Of a stretch of 64,000 nucleotides of DNA, positions 31,690 through 39,771 are shown piece after piece (position 1 is the first letter of the stretch; the number at the start of each line of letters is the position of its first letter). Position numbers and translations under genes: made by a program. This DNA comes from Citrobacter sp. MGH106. Lineage in GTDB: Bacteria; Pseudomonadota; Gammaproteobacteria; Enterobacterales; Enterobacteriaceae. Where the stretch lies: the NCBI RefSeq assembly GCF_001037495.1, contig NZ_KQ089822.1:1302001-1366000 (forward strand), read 5' to 3'. The notes under the pieces are model-generated. The model saw only the letters and a list, made by a program, of their open reading frames with translations, searched no databases and was not told where the DNA came from.

Positions 31690-32628
31690 ATGCGTGTTTT
31701 ACTGGCGCCGATGGAAGGTGTGCTCGACTCACTGGTTCGCGAGCTGCTGACTGAAGTCAATGACTATGATCTCTGTATCACCGAATTTGTCCGGGTGGTG
31801 GATCAACTCCTGCCGGTAAAAGTGTTCCATCGCATTTGTCCTGAGTTGCTCAACGCCAGCCGTACGACATCCGGCACACGGGTGCGCATACAACTGCTGG
31901 GGCAGTATCCGCAGTGGCTGGCGGAGAATGCGGCCCGCGCGGTTGAACTGGGCTCGTTTGGTGTCGATCTGAATTGTGGCTGCCCGTCGAAACTGGTTAA
32001 CGGCAGTGGCGGCGGCGCAACGTTATTAAAGGATCCGGAGCTTATCTACCGGGGGGCAAAAGCGATGCGCGAGGCCGTTCCGGACCATTTGCCGGTGACG
32101 GTAAAAGTACGCCTCGGCTGGGACAGCAGCGACAGACAGTTTGAAATTGCCGATGCCGTTCAGCAGGCAGGTGCCAGCGAGCTGGCGGTTCATGGCCGAA
32201 CCAAAGAGCAGGGCTACAAGGCTGAGCACATTAACTGGCAGGCTATTGGTGAAATTCGCAAACGTCTCACTATCCCGGTTATCGCTAATGGAGAAATCTG
32301 GGACTGGCAGAGTGCCCAGGATTGCATGGCTATTACCGGATGTGACGCCGTGATGATAGGACGTGGTGCACTCAACATCCCTAATCTTAGTCGTGTGGTG
32401 AAATACAACGAACCGCGTATGCCGTGGCCTGATGTGGTGACGTTGCTGAAAAAATATACCCGGCTGGAAAAACAGGGCGATACCGGTCTATACCACGTGG
32501 CGCGTATCAAACAGTGGCTGGGATATTTACGTAAAGAGTATTCAGAGGCGACAACGCTGTTTCAGGAAATTCGCGCATTAAATAATTCACCGGATATCGC
32601 GCGTGCGATTCAGGCCATTGAGTGTTAA
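31690..32628 (+). CDS. dusC: tRNA-dihydrouridine(16) synthase DusC
   Basis: This 312-residue FMN enzyme reduces U16 in the tRNA D-loop to dihydrouridine. The TIM barrel starts VLLAPMEGV. The catalytic cysteine is Cys98 in LNCGCPSK, and the phosphate-binding loops are VNGSGGG and [10 protein letters not shown]-terminal helical tRNA-binding domain completes it. It stands alone, divergent from yohJK. Confidence 0.96.
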   Translation: MRVLLAPMEGVLDSLVRELLTEVNDYDLCITEFVRVVDQLLPVKVFHRICPELLNASRTTSGTRVRIQLLGQYPQWLAENAARAVELGSFGVDLNCGCPSKLVNGSGGGATLLKDPELIYRGAKAMREAVPDHLPVTVKVRLGWDSSDRQFEIADAVQQAGASELAVHGRTKEQGYKAEHINWQAIGEIRKRLTIPVIANGEIWDWQSAQDCMAITGCDAVMIGRGALNIPNLSRVVKYNEPRMPWPDVVTLLKKYTRLEKQGDTGLYHVARIKQWLGYLRKEYSEATTLFQEIRALNNSPDIARAIQAIEC

Positions 32629-32655
32629 CTGAGCGCTGATACCTCTGTTTAGTAA

Positions 32656-32686
32656 GCCGGATATGGCGGTTATGCCACCATCCGGC
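32656..32686. repeat. REP-like palindrome after dusC
   Basis: GCCGGATATGGCGG and CCACCATCCGGC form an imperfect hairpin with REP-type ends. It is the first of two such units in the dusC-yohP gap, oriented like a BIME pair. Confidence 0.7.
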
Positions 32687-32703
32687 ATCAGAGTTGAGAT
32701 ATT

Positions 32704-32729
32704 GCCTGATGGCAATTCGCTTATCAGGC
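32704..32729. repeat. Second REP-like palindrome after dusC
   Basis: GCCTGATGGCAATTCGC followed by TTATCAGGC resembles the common REP unit. With the element at 32656 it probably stabilises or ends the convergent dusC and yohP transcripts. Confidence 0.72.
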
Positions 32730-32750
32730 GTGTTGGATCCGGAATCGACA

Positions 32751-32834
32751 TCAGAAAATCATCTTAAACACACCCGTCACCACCAACAGCCCAATCAGAA
32801 AAATAATTAAAATAACCCACAGCAGAATTTTCAT
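32751..32834 (-). CDS. yohP: Small membrane protein YohP (27 aa)
   Basis: A 27-codon frame starts MKILLWVILIIFL and ends VFKMIF, almost entirely one hydrophobic helix. It matches E. coli YohP, a stress-linked single-pass inner-membrane miniprotein studied for SRP-dependent mRNA and protein targeting. The ribosome binding site GGAAAG lies just upstream on the minus strand. Confidence 0.9.
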   Translation of the reverse strand: MKILLWVILIIFLIGLLVVTGVFKMIF

Positions 32835-32905
32835 TAACTTTCCTTATTTTTGGTAAGTTCAGGTTGAGTATAGGAAAGCATCAGCAATTCTGCCTGGCGG
32901 TTTCA

Positions 32906-33640
32906 TTACTCCGGCTTACGTGCGCTGAGAAGAAATATCATTGGACGCTCTTTCTCTTCATCCAGCGCCGGGTTAGCGGCAATCTGTTCAGCAGACGGAC
33001 CCCATTCATTAAGGCTTATGATCTGAAACCCGGCGGCAATCAGCGCATTAATCCACGTGGCCAGTTTACGGTGTTGTTTTTTGACGCCTTCGGCGAACCA
33101 GTTGCTGATGCGTTCGCCTTCCTGCTGATAGTGATTAACCGGCCAGGATTGTTGACCGGTTTTATCTTTGATCCAGCCCTGGGTCAGTGGTGCGGTATAA
33201 ATAGGGTGCTCGGCAGAAAATACCAGCATTCCGCCCGGTGTTAGTGACTGATAAATCGTTGTCAGTAATCGTTCAATATTCTGCAAATAGTGCAGGGCGA
33301 GTGAGCTATAGACCAGATCAAATGAACCCGGCGAGAGCGTGAGTGTTTCAAGATCTTCGCGCTGGTACACGATCCCATCGCCATGGGTCATACTGCGCGC
33401 CTTGGCTAACATCTTCTCTGAAATATCCAGACCCACAACGCTTGCAGCGTGGTTATTTCTCGCGTAGCGGCAAAACCAGCCATATCCGCAGCCTAAATCA
33501 AGAATATTTTTACCCTGTAGCGGAGGAAGCAGCGTTTGTATTGTTGGCCATTCTGGTGCACCGTCGAGCCCCTTTACTGAACGATCCAGTGTGGCATATC
33601 CGGCAAAGAACTCAGGATCATCATAGATATTTTGTGACAT
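32906..33640 (-). CDS. Class I SAM-dependent methyltransferase
   Basis: This 244-residue soluble protein has the SAM-binding motif I ILDLGCGYG (about residues 46-54), the acidic motif II GLDIS, the motif around SFDLVYSSLALHYL and a post-motif LTPGGMLVFSAEHP. The fold is that of ubiquinone/BioC-type small-molecule methyltransferases; the substrate is unknown. GGAG five bases upstream of MSQNIYDD at 33640 supports this start over 33655. E. coli K-12 has yohF, a short-chain dehydrogenase gene, between dusC and mdtQ instead. Confidence 0.8.
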   Translation of the reverse strand: MSQNIYDDPEFFAGYATLDRSVKGLDGAPEWPTIQTLLPPLQGKNILDLGCGYGWFCRYARNNHAASVVGLDISEKMLAKARSMTHGDGIVYQREDLETLTLSPGSFDLVYSSLALHYLQNIERLLTTIYQSLTPGGMLVFSAEHPIYTAPLTQGWIKDKTGQQSWPVNHYQQEGERISNWFAEGVKKQHRKLATWINALIAAGFQIISLNEWGPSAEQIAANPALDEEKERPMIFLLSARKPE

Positions 33641-33809
33641 ATCGGCTCCATTCATAAATTATTAGAATAATATTATCCATAATATTTAACTGGTATATAT
33701 TTTTCTGATTATATATTTTAATTTCCAAAGATGTATTGCCACGCGTAACTAAAAAAGCGAGTGCGACAAGTCGTAATCTCTGCACCTCTTTTCTTATCTG
33801 CGTACCTCC

Positions 33810-35249
33810 ATGAATCGTAATTCTGTTCTTGTCGCTACGGCATGTTTGCCGCTTTTTATTCTGATGGCGGGCTGCGCCCCTATGCACGATAACCGCCAGC
33901 TACTGTCACAGCAGACCCCCTCTGCAAACGTTGATTCCACATTACCAGCGGCATTGAAAAACGGTTGGCCAGATAGCCAGTGGTGGAAGGCGTATCACGA
34001 TCCACAGCTTAATGCGTTGATTGACAGTACGTTACAGAACTCTCCTGATATGCAAGTGGCGGAGCAGCGTATTCAGCTGGCGGAAGCGCAGGCTCAGGCC
34101 ATAGAAGCGCAGGATGGACCGCAGATTGATTTTTCCGCAGGCGTTGAGCGTCAGAAAATGTCTGCCGAAGGTGTGATGGGACCGTTTGCCATTACCGATC
34201 CCGCGGCTGGTACTACGGGGCCGTGGTACACCAATGGAACATTTGGTTTAACCGCAGGCTGGGACCTGGATCTATGGGGCAAAAACCGGGCAGAAGTCGC
34301 GGCGCGCATTGGTGAGGTTAAAGCGCGTGAGGCCGAGCGTGAGCAAACCCGACAACTGCTGGCAAGCAGTGTGTCTCGTCTGTACTGGGAGTGGCAGACA
34401 CAGGCGGCGCTGAAAACCGTGCTAATGCAGATTAAAAATGAGCAGCAGAATGTCATCACAGCGGATCGCCAACTGTATCAAAACGGTATTACCTCTTCGG
34501 TGGAGGGGGTAGAAACCGATATCGATTCCAGCAAAACAGAGCAGCAACTGAACGATGTCAGTGGAAAAATGAAGGTGATCGAGGCGCGACTGCTCGCCCT
34601 GACCAATACACAATCCACCTCCCTGAAGCTTAATGCCGCGACTATGCCGGTGGTGGAAAGCCAGTTGCCGTCCCGGTTAGGTTACTCACTACTGGCTCGC
34701 CGCCCTGATTTACAGGCTGCACACTGGTATATTGAATCGTCGATGAGCAGTATTGATGCGGCGAAAGCTGCGTTTTATCCCGACGTTAACCTGATGGCAT
34801 TTTTACAGCAGGACGCGTTACATCTGAGCGATCTGTTCCGTCATTCCGCGCAACAAATGGGGGTGTCTGCCGGGCTGACGTTGCCTGTCTTTGATAGTGG
34901 CAGACTGAATGCAAATCTCGATATGACCACCGCGCAAAGCAATCTGACGGTTGCCAGTTACAACAAAGCCGTAGTGGACGCGGTGAATGATGTGGCACGT
35001 GCGGCAACGCAGGTGGAAACATTGGCGCAGAAGAATCAGCAACAGCAAAAGATTGAACATGACGCGCAGCGTATAGTGGGACTCGCCCAGGCACGGTTTA
35101 ATGCCGGTATCATTGCGGGGTCCCGCGTCAGCGAGGCAAAAATTCCGGCATTACGTGAGCAGTGTAACGCTCTGATTTTACAAGGTCAGTGGCTGGATGC
35201 TTCTATTCAGTTAACCAGCGCCCTGGGTGGCGGATACCACGCCTCCTGA
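33810..35249 (+). CDS. mdtQ: Outer membrane efflux lipoprotein MdtQ
   Basis: This 479-residue RND-type outer membrane factor is of the NodT family. A lipoprotein signal ends at LMAGC with Cys22 as the likely lipid-bearing residue. Two OEP repeats follow, with the conserved GLTAGWDLDLWGKNRAEV and LLARRPDLQAAHW segments and a C-terminal half ending GALGG-type. It matches E. coli MdtQ (YohG) but is intact here. No inner-membrane pump or adaptor gene is adjacent, so it must serve a pump encoded elsewhere. Confidence 0.92.
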   Translation: MNRNSVLVATACLPLFILMAGCAPMHDNRQLLSQQTPSANVDSTLPAALKNGWPDSQWWKAYHDPQLNALIDSTLQNSPDMQVAEQRIQLAEAQAQAIEAQDGPQIDFSAGVERQKMSAEGVMGPFAITDPAAGTTGPWYTNGTFGLTAGWDLDLWGKNRAEVAARIGEVKAREAEREQTRQLLASSVSRLYWEWQTQAALKTVLMQIKNEQQNVITADRQLYQNGITSSVEGVETDIDSSKTEQQLNDVSGKMKVIEARLLALTNTQSTSLKLNAATMPVVESQLPSRLGYSLLARRPDLQAAHWYIESSMSSIDAAKAAFYPDVNLMAFLQQDALHLSDLFRHSAQQMGVSAGLTLPVFDSGRLNANLDMTTAQSNLTVASYNKAVVDAVNDVARAATQVETLAQKNQQQQKIEHDAQRIVGLAQARFNAGIIAGSRVSEAKIPALREQCNALILQGQWLDASIQLTSALGGGYHAS

Positions 35250-35286
35250 CTTTCCGGCCCGGCAGATATTTGTTGTCGGGCCAGTT

Positions 35287-35856
35287 TCATTGCGTTTTTT
35301 GTTTATTTCGCTGCTTCATCCACCAACGGGCAGCCACCACCAGGCCGACAACCAGAACCAGCCATATTCCGTGTTTAATATGCTGGTCGAGGCTGTGCAG
35401 CCACGGGGCAATCACTTCACCACCCACGTAACCGAGCGAAGTGAACAGCAGTGCCCAGACGAGCGCTCCCAGAATATTCAACGGTAAAAAGATTTTTGGT
35501 GGCAGGTGGCTGGCGCCAATCAGCAGGGGACCAATGACGCGGAATCCGTACATAAAACGTGTCCCGACCACAAAGAGGTAGGGACGTCGTTGGATCATTT
35601 TCTGTGCGTAATGAATTTTTGCCTGATGACGCGAGAAACGACGTAAAATTTTGCCGCCATAACGCCGTCCAAGTAAATAAAGTAACTGATCGCCTATCAT
35701 CCCACCCAGCGCGACGGAGATGACAACCAGTGGAAATTTGAGTAATCCCTGATGCGCTGCAACGCCACCTAACAGGGTAATTGTTTCACCTTCGGCCAGG
35801 CTGCCAATAGTTAGCGCCGCATAGCCGTACTGCGCAATAAGACTGTTTATATCCAT
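35287..35856 (-). CDS. yohD: DedA-family membrane protein YohD
   Basis: This 189-residue protein is of the DedA/VTT family, thought to flip lipids such as undecaprenyl phosphate or to maintain envelope energetics. Conserved features are GSLAEGETITLLGG near 18-31 (acidic residues in the first re-entrant helix), GDQLLYLLGRRYG and GTRFMYGFRVIGPLLIG. The start MDINSLIA at 35856 fits E. coli YohD; the frame is open to 35877. Confidence 0.93.
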   Translation of the reverse strand: MDINSLIAQYGYAALTIGSLAEGETITLLGGVAAHQGLLKFPLVVISVALGGMIGDQLLYLLGRRYGGKILRRFSRHQAKIHYAQKMIQRRPYLFVVGTRFMYGFRVIGPLLIGASHLPPKIFLPLNILGALVWALLFTSLGYVGGEVIAPWLHSLDQHIKHGIWLVLVVGLVVAARWWMKQRNKQKTQ

Positions 35857-36019
35857 ACGTCTGTATGACCTCCACAACTCTTAGCATACACCCTATAAAT
35901 TGTTGATGCCGGAAAAGCCTCAGCGTAGCGCATCGGTATTTTTGTTGTGTACATAAAATAATCAAAAGGTGAATTATACTTGAAGTGTTGAGGTCCGGAG
36001 CTGACAAGAAGGGGGCGGT

Positions 36020-36607
36020 ATGAACCATGTCTGGGGGCTGTTTTCCCATCCCGATCGTGAAATGCACGTGATCAACAGCGAAAACGAAAGTGTTTCGCAT
36101 CACTATACTCACCATGTACTGCTGATGGCGGCAATCCCGGTTATTTGTGCCTTTATTGGTACGACACAGATCGGCTGGAATTTTGGCGACGGAAACATAC
36201 TGCAACTATCCCTGTTTACCGGATTTGCGATGGCAATTCTGTTCTACGGTGTGATGCTGGCGGGCGTGGCCGTTATGGGGCGGGTGATCTGGTGGATGGC
36301 GCGCAATTATCCGCAGCGTCCATCGCTGGCGCACTGTATGGTCTTTGCCGGATATGTTGCCACGCCGCTGTTTTTAAGCGGGCTTGTAGCGCTTTATCCA
36401 TTGGTCTGGCTGTGTGCCTTAATTGGGACTATCGCGCTGTTTTACACCGGATATTTACTGTATCTCGGCATTCCAACATTCCTGAATATCAGCAAAGAGG
36501 AAGGACTAAGTTTTTCCAGTTCGACACTGGCGATTGGTGTGCTGGTGCTGGAAGTTCTGCTGGCGATTACGGTGGTCCTGTGGGGTTACGGCTATCGGTT
36601 ATTCTGA
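36020..36607 (+). CDS. yohC: Yip1-family membrane protein YohC
   Basis: This 195-residue inner-membrane protein of the Yip1/DUF1282 family has five hydrophobic segments. It begins MNHVWGLFSHPDREMHVI, the family N-terminus, and is the same length as E. coli YohC. No function is known. It is divergent from yohD and followed by a strong hairpin. Confidence 0.92.
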   Translation: MNHVWGLFSHPDREMHVINSENESVSHHYTHHVLLMAAIPVICAFIGTTQIGWNFGDGNILQLSLFTGFAMAILFYGVMLAGVAVMGRVIWWMARNYPQRPSLAHCMVFAGYVATPLFLSGLVALYPLVWLCALIGTIALFYTGYLLYLGIPTFLNISKEEGLSFSSSTLAIGVLVLEVLLAITVVLWGYGYRLF

Positions 36608-36624
36608 CGTTCAAACCTGTCTAC

Positions 36625-36658
36625 GCTGCGTTGCTGCTGTAAAAGCCAGCAACGCAGC
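36625..36658. terminator. Long hairpin after yohC
   Basis: GCTGCGTTGCTG (36625-36636) and CAGCAACGCAGC (36647-36658) form a perfect 12-bp stem with a 10-base loop. Only three T residues follow, so it may act as an mRNA 3' hairpin rather than a strong terminator. Confidence 0.6.
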
Positions 36659-36786
36659 ATTTCGAGATGATTATCCAGTAGCGGTGACGCTGTCGGGTCG
36701 TTATGATGCCTGAGCTAGCCAGAGGTAACCCTTACTTCTGGCGGTGTGCGTTGTGACGTGCGTGAACCATTATCAGAAATCTCATC

Positions 36787-37734
36787 ATGCTGAAATTCCG
36801 AGTTTCATTATTAAGTCTTGCCCTGGTGCTGGCCGTTCCTTTTGCACCTCAAGCCGTGGCGAAAACGGCGACTACCGCGAGCGCCTCTCAACCTGAGATT
36901 GCGTCTGGTAGTGCGATGATTGTCGATCTGAATACCAACAAAGTGATCTATTCGAACCACCCGGATCTTGTGCGTCCGATTGCGTCGATTACCAAATTAA
37001 TGACGGCGATGGTGGTGCTTGATGCACGACTGCCGCTGGATGAAAAGCTAAAAGTTGATATCAGCCAGACGCCGGAAATGAAAGGCATCTATTCCCGCGT
37101 GCGCTTGAACAGTGAAATCAGCCGTAAAAATATGCTGCTGCTGGCGCTGATGTCATCAGAAAACCGTGCGGCGGCAAGCCTGGCGCATCATTACCCTGGC
37201 GGGTATAACGCATTTATCAAAGCGATGAACGCTAAAGCAAAAGCGCTGGGTATGACCCAGACACGTTTTGTGGAGCCTACAGGGTTATCCATTCACAACG
37301 TTTCGACCGCCCGTGACTTAACTAAACTACTGATTGCCAGCAAACAATATCCGCTGATTGGTCAGCTAAGTACGACGCGTGAAGACATGGCGACCTTTGC
37401 TAATCCGGCTTATACGTTGCCGTTCCGCAACACTAACCATCTGGTTTATCGCGATAACTGGAATATTCAGTTAACCAAAACAGGTTTTACCAATGCGGCA
37501 GGCCACTGTCTGGTGATGCGTACGGTTATTAATAACAAACCGGTTGCGCTGGTGGTGATGGATGCCTTCGGTAAATATACCCACTTTGCCGATGCCAGCC
37601 GCTTACGTACCTGGATCGAGACCGGTAAAGTGATGCCGGTTCCGGCGGCGGCGCTGAGCTATAAAAAACAGAAAGCCGCACAGATGGCGGCAACTGGTTC
37701 GGCAACGGGCGAGCAAACTGCGCAGAACGATTAA
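36787..37734 (+). CDS. pbpG: D-alanyl-D-alanine endopeptidase PbpG (PBP7)
   Basis: This 315-residue low-molecular-weight penicillin-binding protein cleaves cross-links in peptidoglycan. A signal peptide (about 1-25, ending AVA) is followed by the serine acyl-enzyme domain. Motifs are S67-I-T-K70, S124-E-N126 and K231-T-G233. The length is close to E. coli PbpG. It converges on dld, with a terminator between them. Confidence 0.96.
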   Translation: MLKFRVSLLSLALVLAVPFAPQAVAKTATTASASQPEIASGSAMIVDLNTNKVIYSNHPDLVRPIASITKLMTAMVVLDARLPLDEKLKVDISQTPEMKGIYSRVRLNSEISRKNMLLLALMSSENRAAASLAHHYPGGYNAFIKAMNAKAKALGMTQTRFVEPTGLSIHNVSTARDLTKLLIASKQYPLIGQLSTTREDMATFANPAYTLPFRNTNHLVYRDNWNIQLTKTGFTNAAGHCLVMRTVINNKPVALVVMDAFGKYTHFADASRLRTWIETGKVMPVPAAALSYKKQKAAQMAATGSATGEQTAQND

Positions 37735-37753
37735 ATAGCGTGGGATGGTAATA

Positions 37754-37792
37754 AAAAGAGGCCTGATAGCATAACGCTGTCAGGCCTTTTTA
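37754..37792. terminator. Bidirectional terminator pbpG / dld
   Basis: AGGCCTGA (37759-37766) pairs with TCAGGCCT (37780-37787), preceded by AAAAAG and followed by TTTT. The pattern serves both convergent genes. Confidence 0.88.
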
Positions 37793-37800
37793 CAGAAAAA

Positions 37801-39540
37801 TCAATCAGAAAGTTTTGTTTCGTCCGAAACGTTTTCTTTCCAGAACTTCTGCTTACTTGTCTTACCGATACCCGGATTCATGCTGTTGGTAGGGTCGTTT
37901 TCGCGGTAAAAACGAGCCAGTGTTTCCGGTGCTTTGTACAAATGTCCCACATTATGCTCTGCCGGGTACTGCGCCCCGCGCGCATGCAGTAATTCAAGCA
38001 TTTGCTCTTTCAACGCATGAGCATCCACGCCTTTCTTCACAATGTAATCCTGGTGGAAGACGTAGCACATAAAGTGACCATAATAGAGTTTGTGTACCAG
38101 CTTACTGTCAATTTCTGCTGGCAGATGTTCGTACCATTCGGTGTCATTACGGCGCAATGCAATATCCAGCGCCAGAATATCTTCCACCTCATCCGCATGA
38201 ACGGCCTGGTAGCGGATTGCCGCGCCAGCCGCCGCGAAGCGATGCAGAAAGGCTTTGCTGCCTTCTTCCGGTGTACAGGCAAAGAAGTCACCTTCGGCGG
38301 TTTTGAAAAACTCGGTCAACCAGTTTTGCGCTTCTGCTACACCGCCACCTGCCATTTTAAGCAACAGGTGGTGTTCGTACTTATCGCGCCAGCTTTTCAT
38401 TCTTGCCGGTAAATGGCTGGGGAATAAATGGCCAAACTTCTGCATCGCCCGGTCGGTGAAGTGCGGGCGGAAAATTTTCACTTTTTCCAGCATCGCATCG
38501 GTACGGCCCTTCAGAGTAAAGAAGAACGGCATTTTATCGGTGCCGAGCTTGTCGATCATCAGGAACGTATCTTTGCCGTACTTCTCTGCGATGTCGTAAA
38601 TATCGCGGTGCATATATTCACCCGCGACCGGCAGATGCTCAAACTTTGCCAGAATATGGCGGCGGATTTCTGTCAGCACTTCTGGCTGATTGGTGCCGAT
38701 ATAAAAGACCTGCTGATTTTTCTCGGCCTCGAACGTATCCAGACGCACGGCGAATACCGCCAGTTTTCCCGCACAGCCGGATGATTCAAACAGACGATCC
38801 GGATCTGCGTTATAACGTGCCGGGGTATCGGCCTCAATATCTCTGACGCGAGTGACGTAATCATGATCGTGTGCATGACGGCCATCATGACGTACATCGT
38901 TATCTTTGATGCGTTCATCATCAAGGTTGCTGAGGATCTGTTCCGGTGTCTGGCCCAGTTCGATACCCAGATGGTTTACCAGCTGTAATTTTCCCTGCTC
39001 ATCAATGCGTGCAAACAGCGACATTTCAGTGTATGCCGGACCACGTTGCACCAGCGAGCCGCCGGAATTGTTGCAGATGCCGCCAATAACAGATGCGCCA
39101 ATGCACGAAGAACCGATAACCGAATGCGGTTCACGACCAAAAGGCTTAAGCGCTTTTTCCAGCGAGTAAAGCGTGGTGCCCGGATAGGCCAGCACCTGCT
39201 CGCCTTTGCCAATGACGTGTAGCTTGTCGAGGCGCAGGGTACTGATAATGACAATGTCGCGATCGTAGTCATTACCACTCGGCGTAGAGCCTTCTGTCAG
39301 ACCGGTATTGGCGGCCTGCATCAGAATAATTTTGTCGGCGTTGACGCAGGCGTTCAGGACACGCCACAGTTCTAATAACGTACCCGGAAAGACAACGGCT
39401 AATGCGTCGCCCTGACCGGAGCGAAAGCCCTTGCGATAGCGGGCGGTTTTAGCAGGTTCGGTGAGCAGGTGAGAATGACCCACCAGGCGGGTTAGTTCAT
39501 TCAGAAAAGCTTTATTTTCAGTTGTTGTAATGGAAGACAT
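37801..39540 (-). CDS. dld: Quinone-dependent D-lactate dehydrogenase Dld
   Basis: This 579-residue peripheral membrane flavoenzyme oxidises D-lactate to pyruvate and feeds electrons to quinones. The FAD-binding PCMH domain includes LMQAANTGLTEGSTPSG and SSCIGASVIGGICNNSGGSLV. The C-terminal cap and membrane-binding regions follow E. coli Dld closely. The start MSSITTTENKAF at 39540 has a CCACAAGGAGTGG ribosome binding site; the upstream open frame is not conserved. The last dozen residues differ from, and run about 8 past, the E. coli end. Confidence 0.96.
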   Translation of the reverse strand: MSSITTTENKAFLNELTRLVGHSHLLTEPAKTARYRKGFRSGQGDALAVVFPGTLLELWRVLNACVNADKIILMQAANTGLTEGSTPSGNDYDRDIVIISTLRLDKLHVIGKGEQVLAYPGTTLYSLEKALKPFGREPHSVIGSSCIGASVIGGICNNSGGSLVQRGPAYTEMSLFARIDEQGKLQLVNHLGIELGQTPEQILSNLDDERIKDNDVRHDGRHAHDHDYVTRVRDIEADTPARYNADPDRLFESSGCAGKLAVFAVRLDTFEAEKNQQVFYIGTNQPEVLTEIRRHILAKFEHLPVAGEYMHRDIYDIAEKYGKDTFLMIDKLGTDKMPFFFTLKGRTDAMLEKVKIFRPHFTDRAMQKFGHLFPSHLPARMKSWRDKYEHHLLLKMAGGGVAEAQNWLTEFFKTAEGDFFACTPEEGSKAFLHRFAAAGAAIRYQAVHADEVEDILALDIALRRNDTEWYEHLPAEIDSKLVHKLYYGHFMCYVFHQDYIVKKGVDAHALKEQMLELLHARGAQYPAEHNVGHLYKAPETLARFYRENDPTNSMNPGIGKTSKQKFWKENVSDETKLSD

Positions 39541-39771
39541 TCTCCACTCCTTGTGGTGGGACTCAATATCAGGAACAAGCATAGCGCTTTGTATGACAAT
39601 ACGCTTTCTCATTCAGCTTGTCTCTGGGTTGGCTGTGTTCATTCACCACGGTTTTGAAAATTCAGAGAATAACCTTAGCTTTCTTTGCCTCTCACGTTTA
39701 GGCTTACGGCAAACTGCGGTTTTTGTTATATTTTCGCTGCCTCATCGGGAAAAAATAAAGAGAGAATCAAC

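Noticed and set aside
39600-39665. ERIC-like remnant (GGCTGTGTTCATTCACC) upstream of dld and bglX
   Set aside because: Only a short core matches and no ERIC ends are present; chance similarity is possible.
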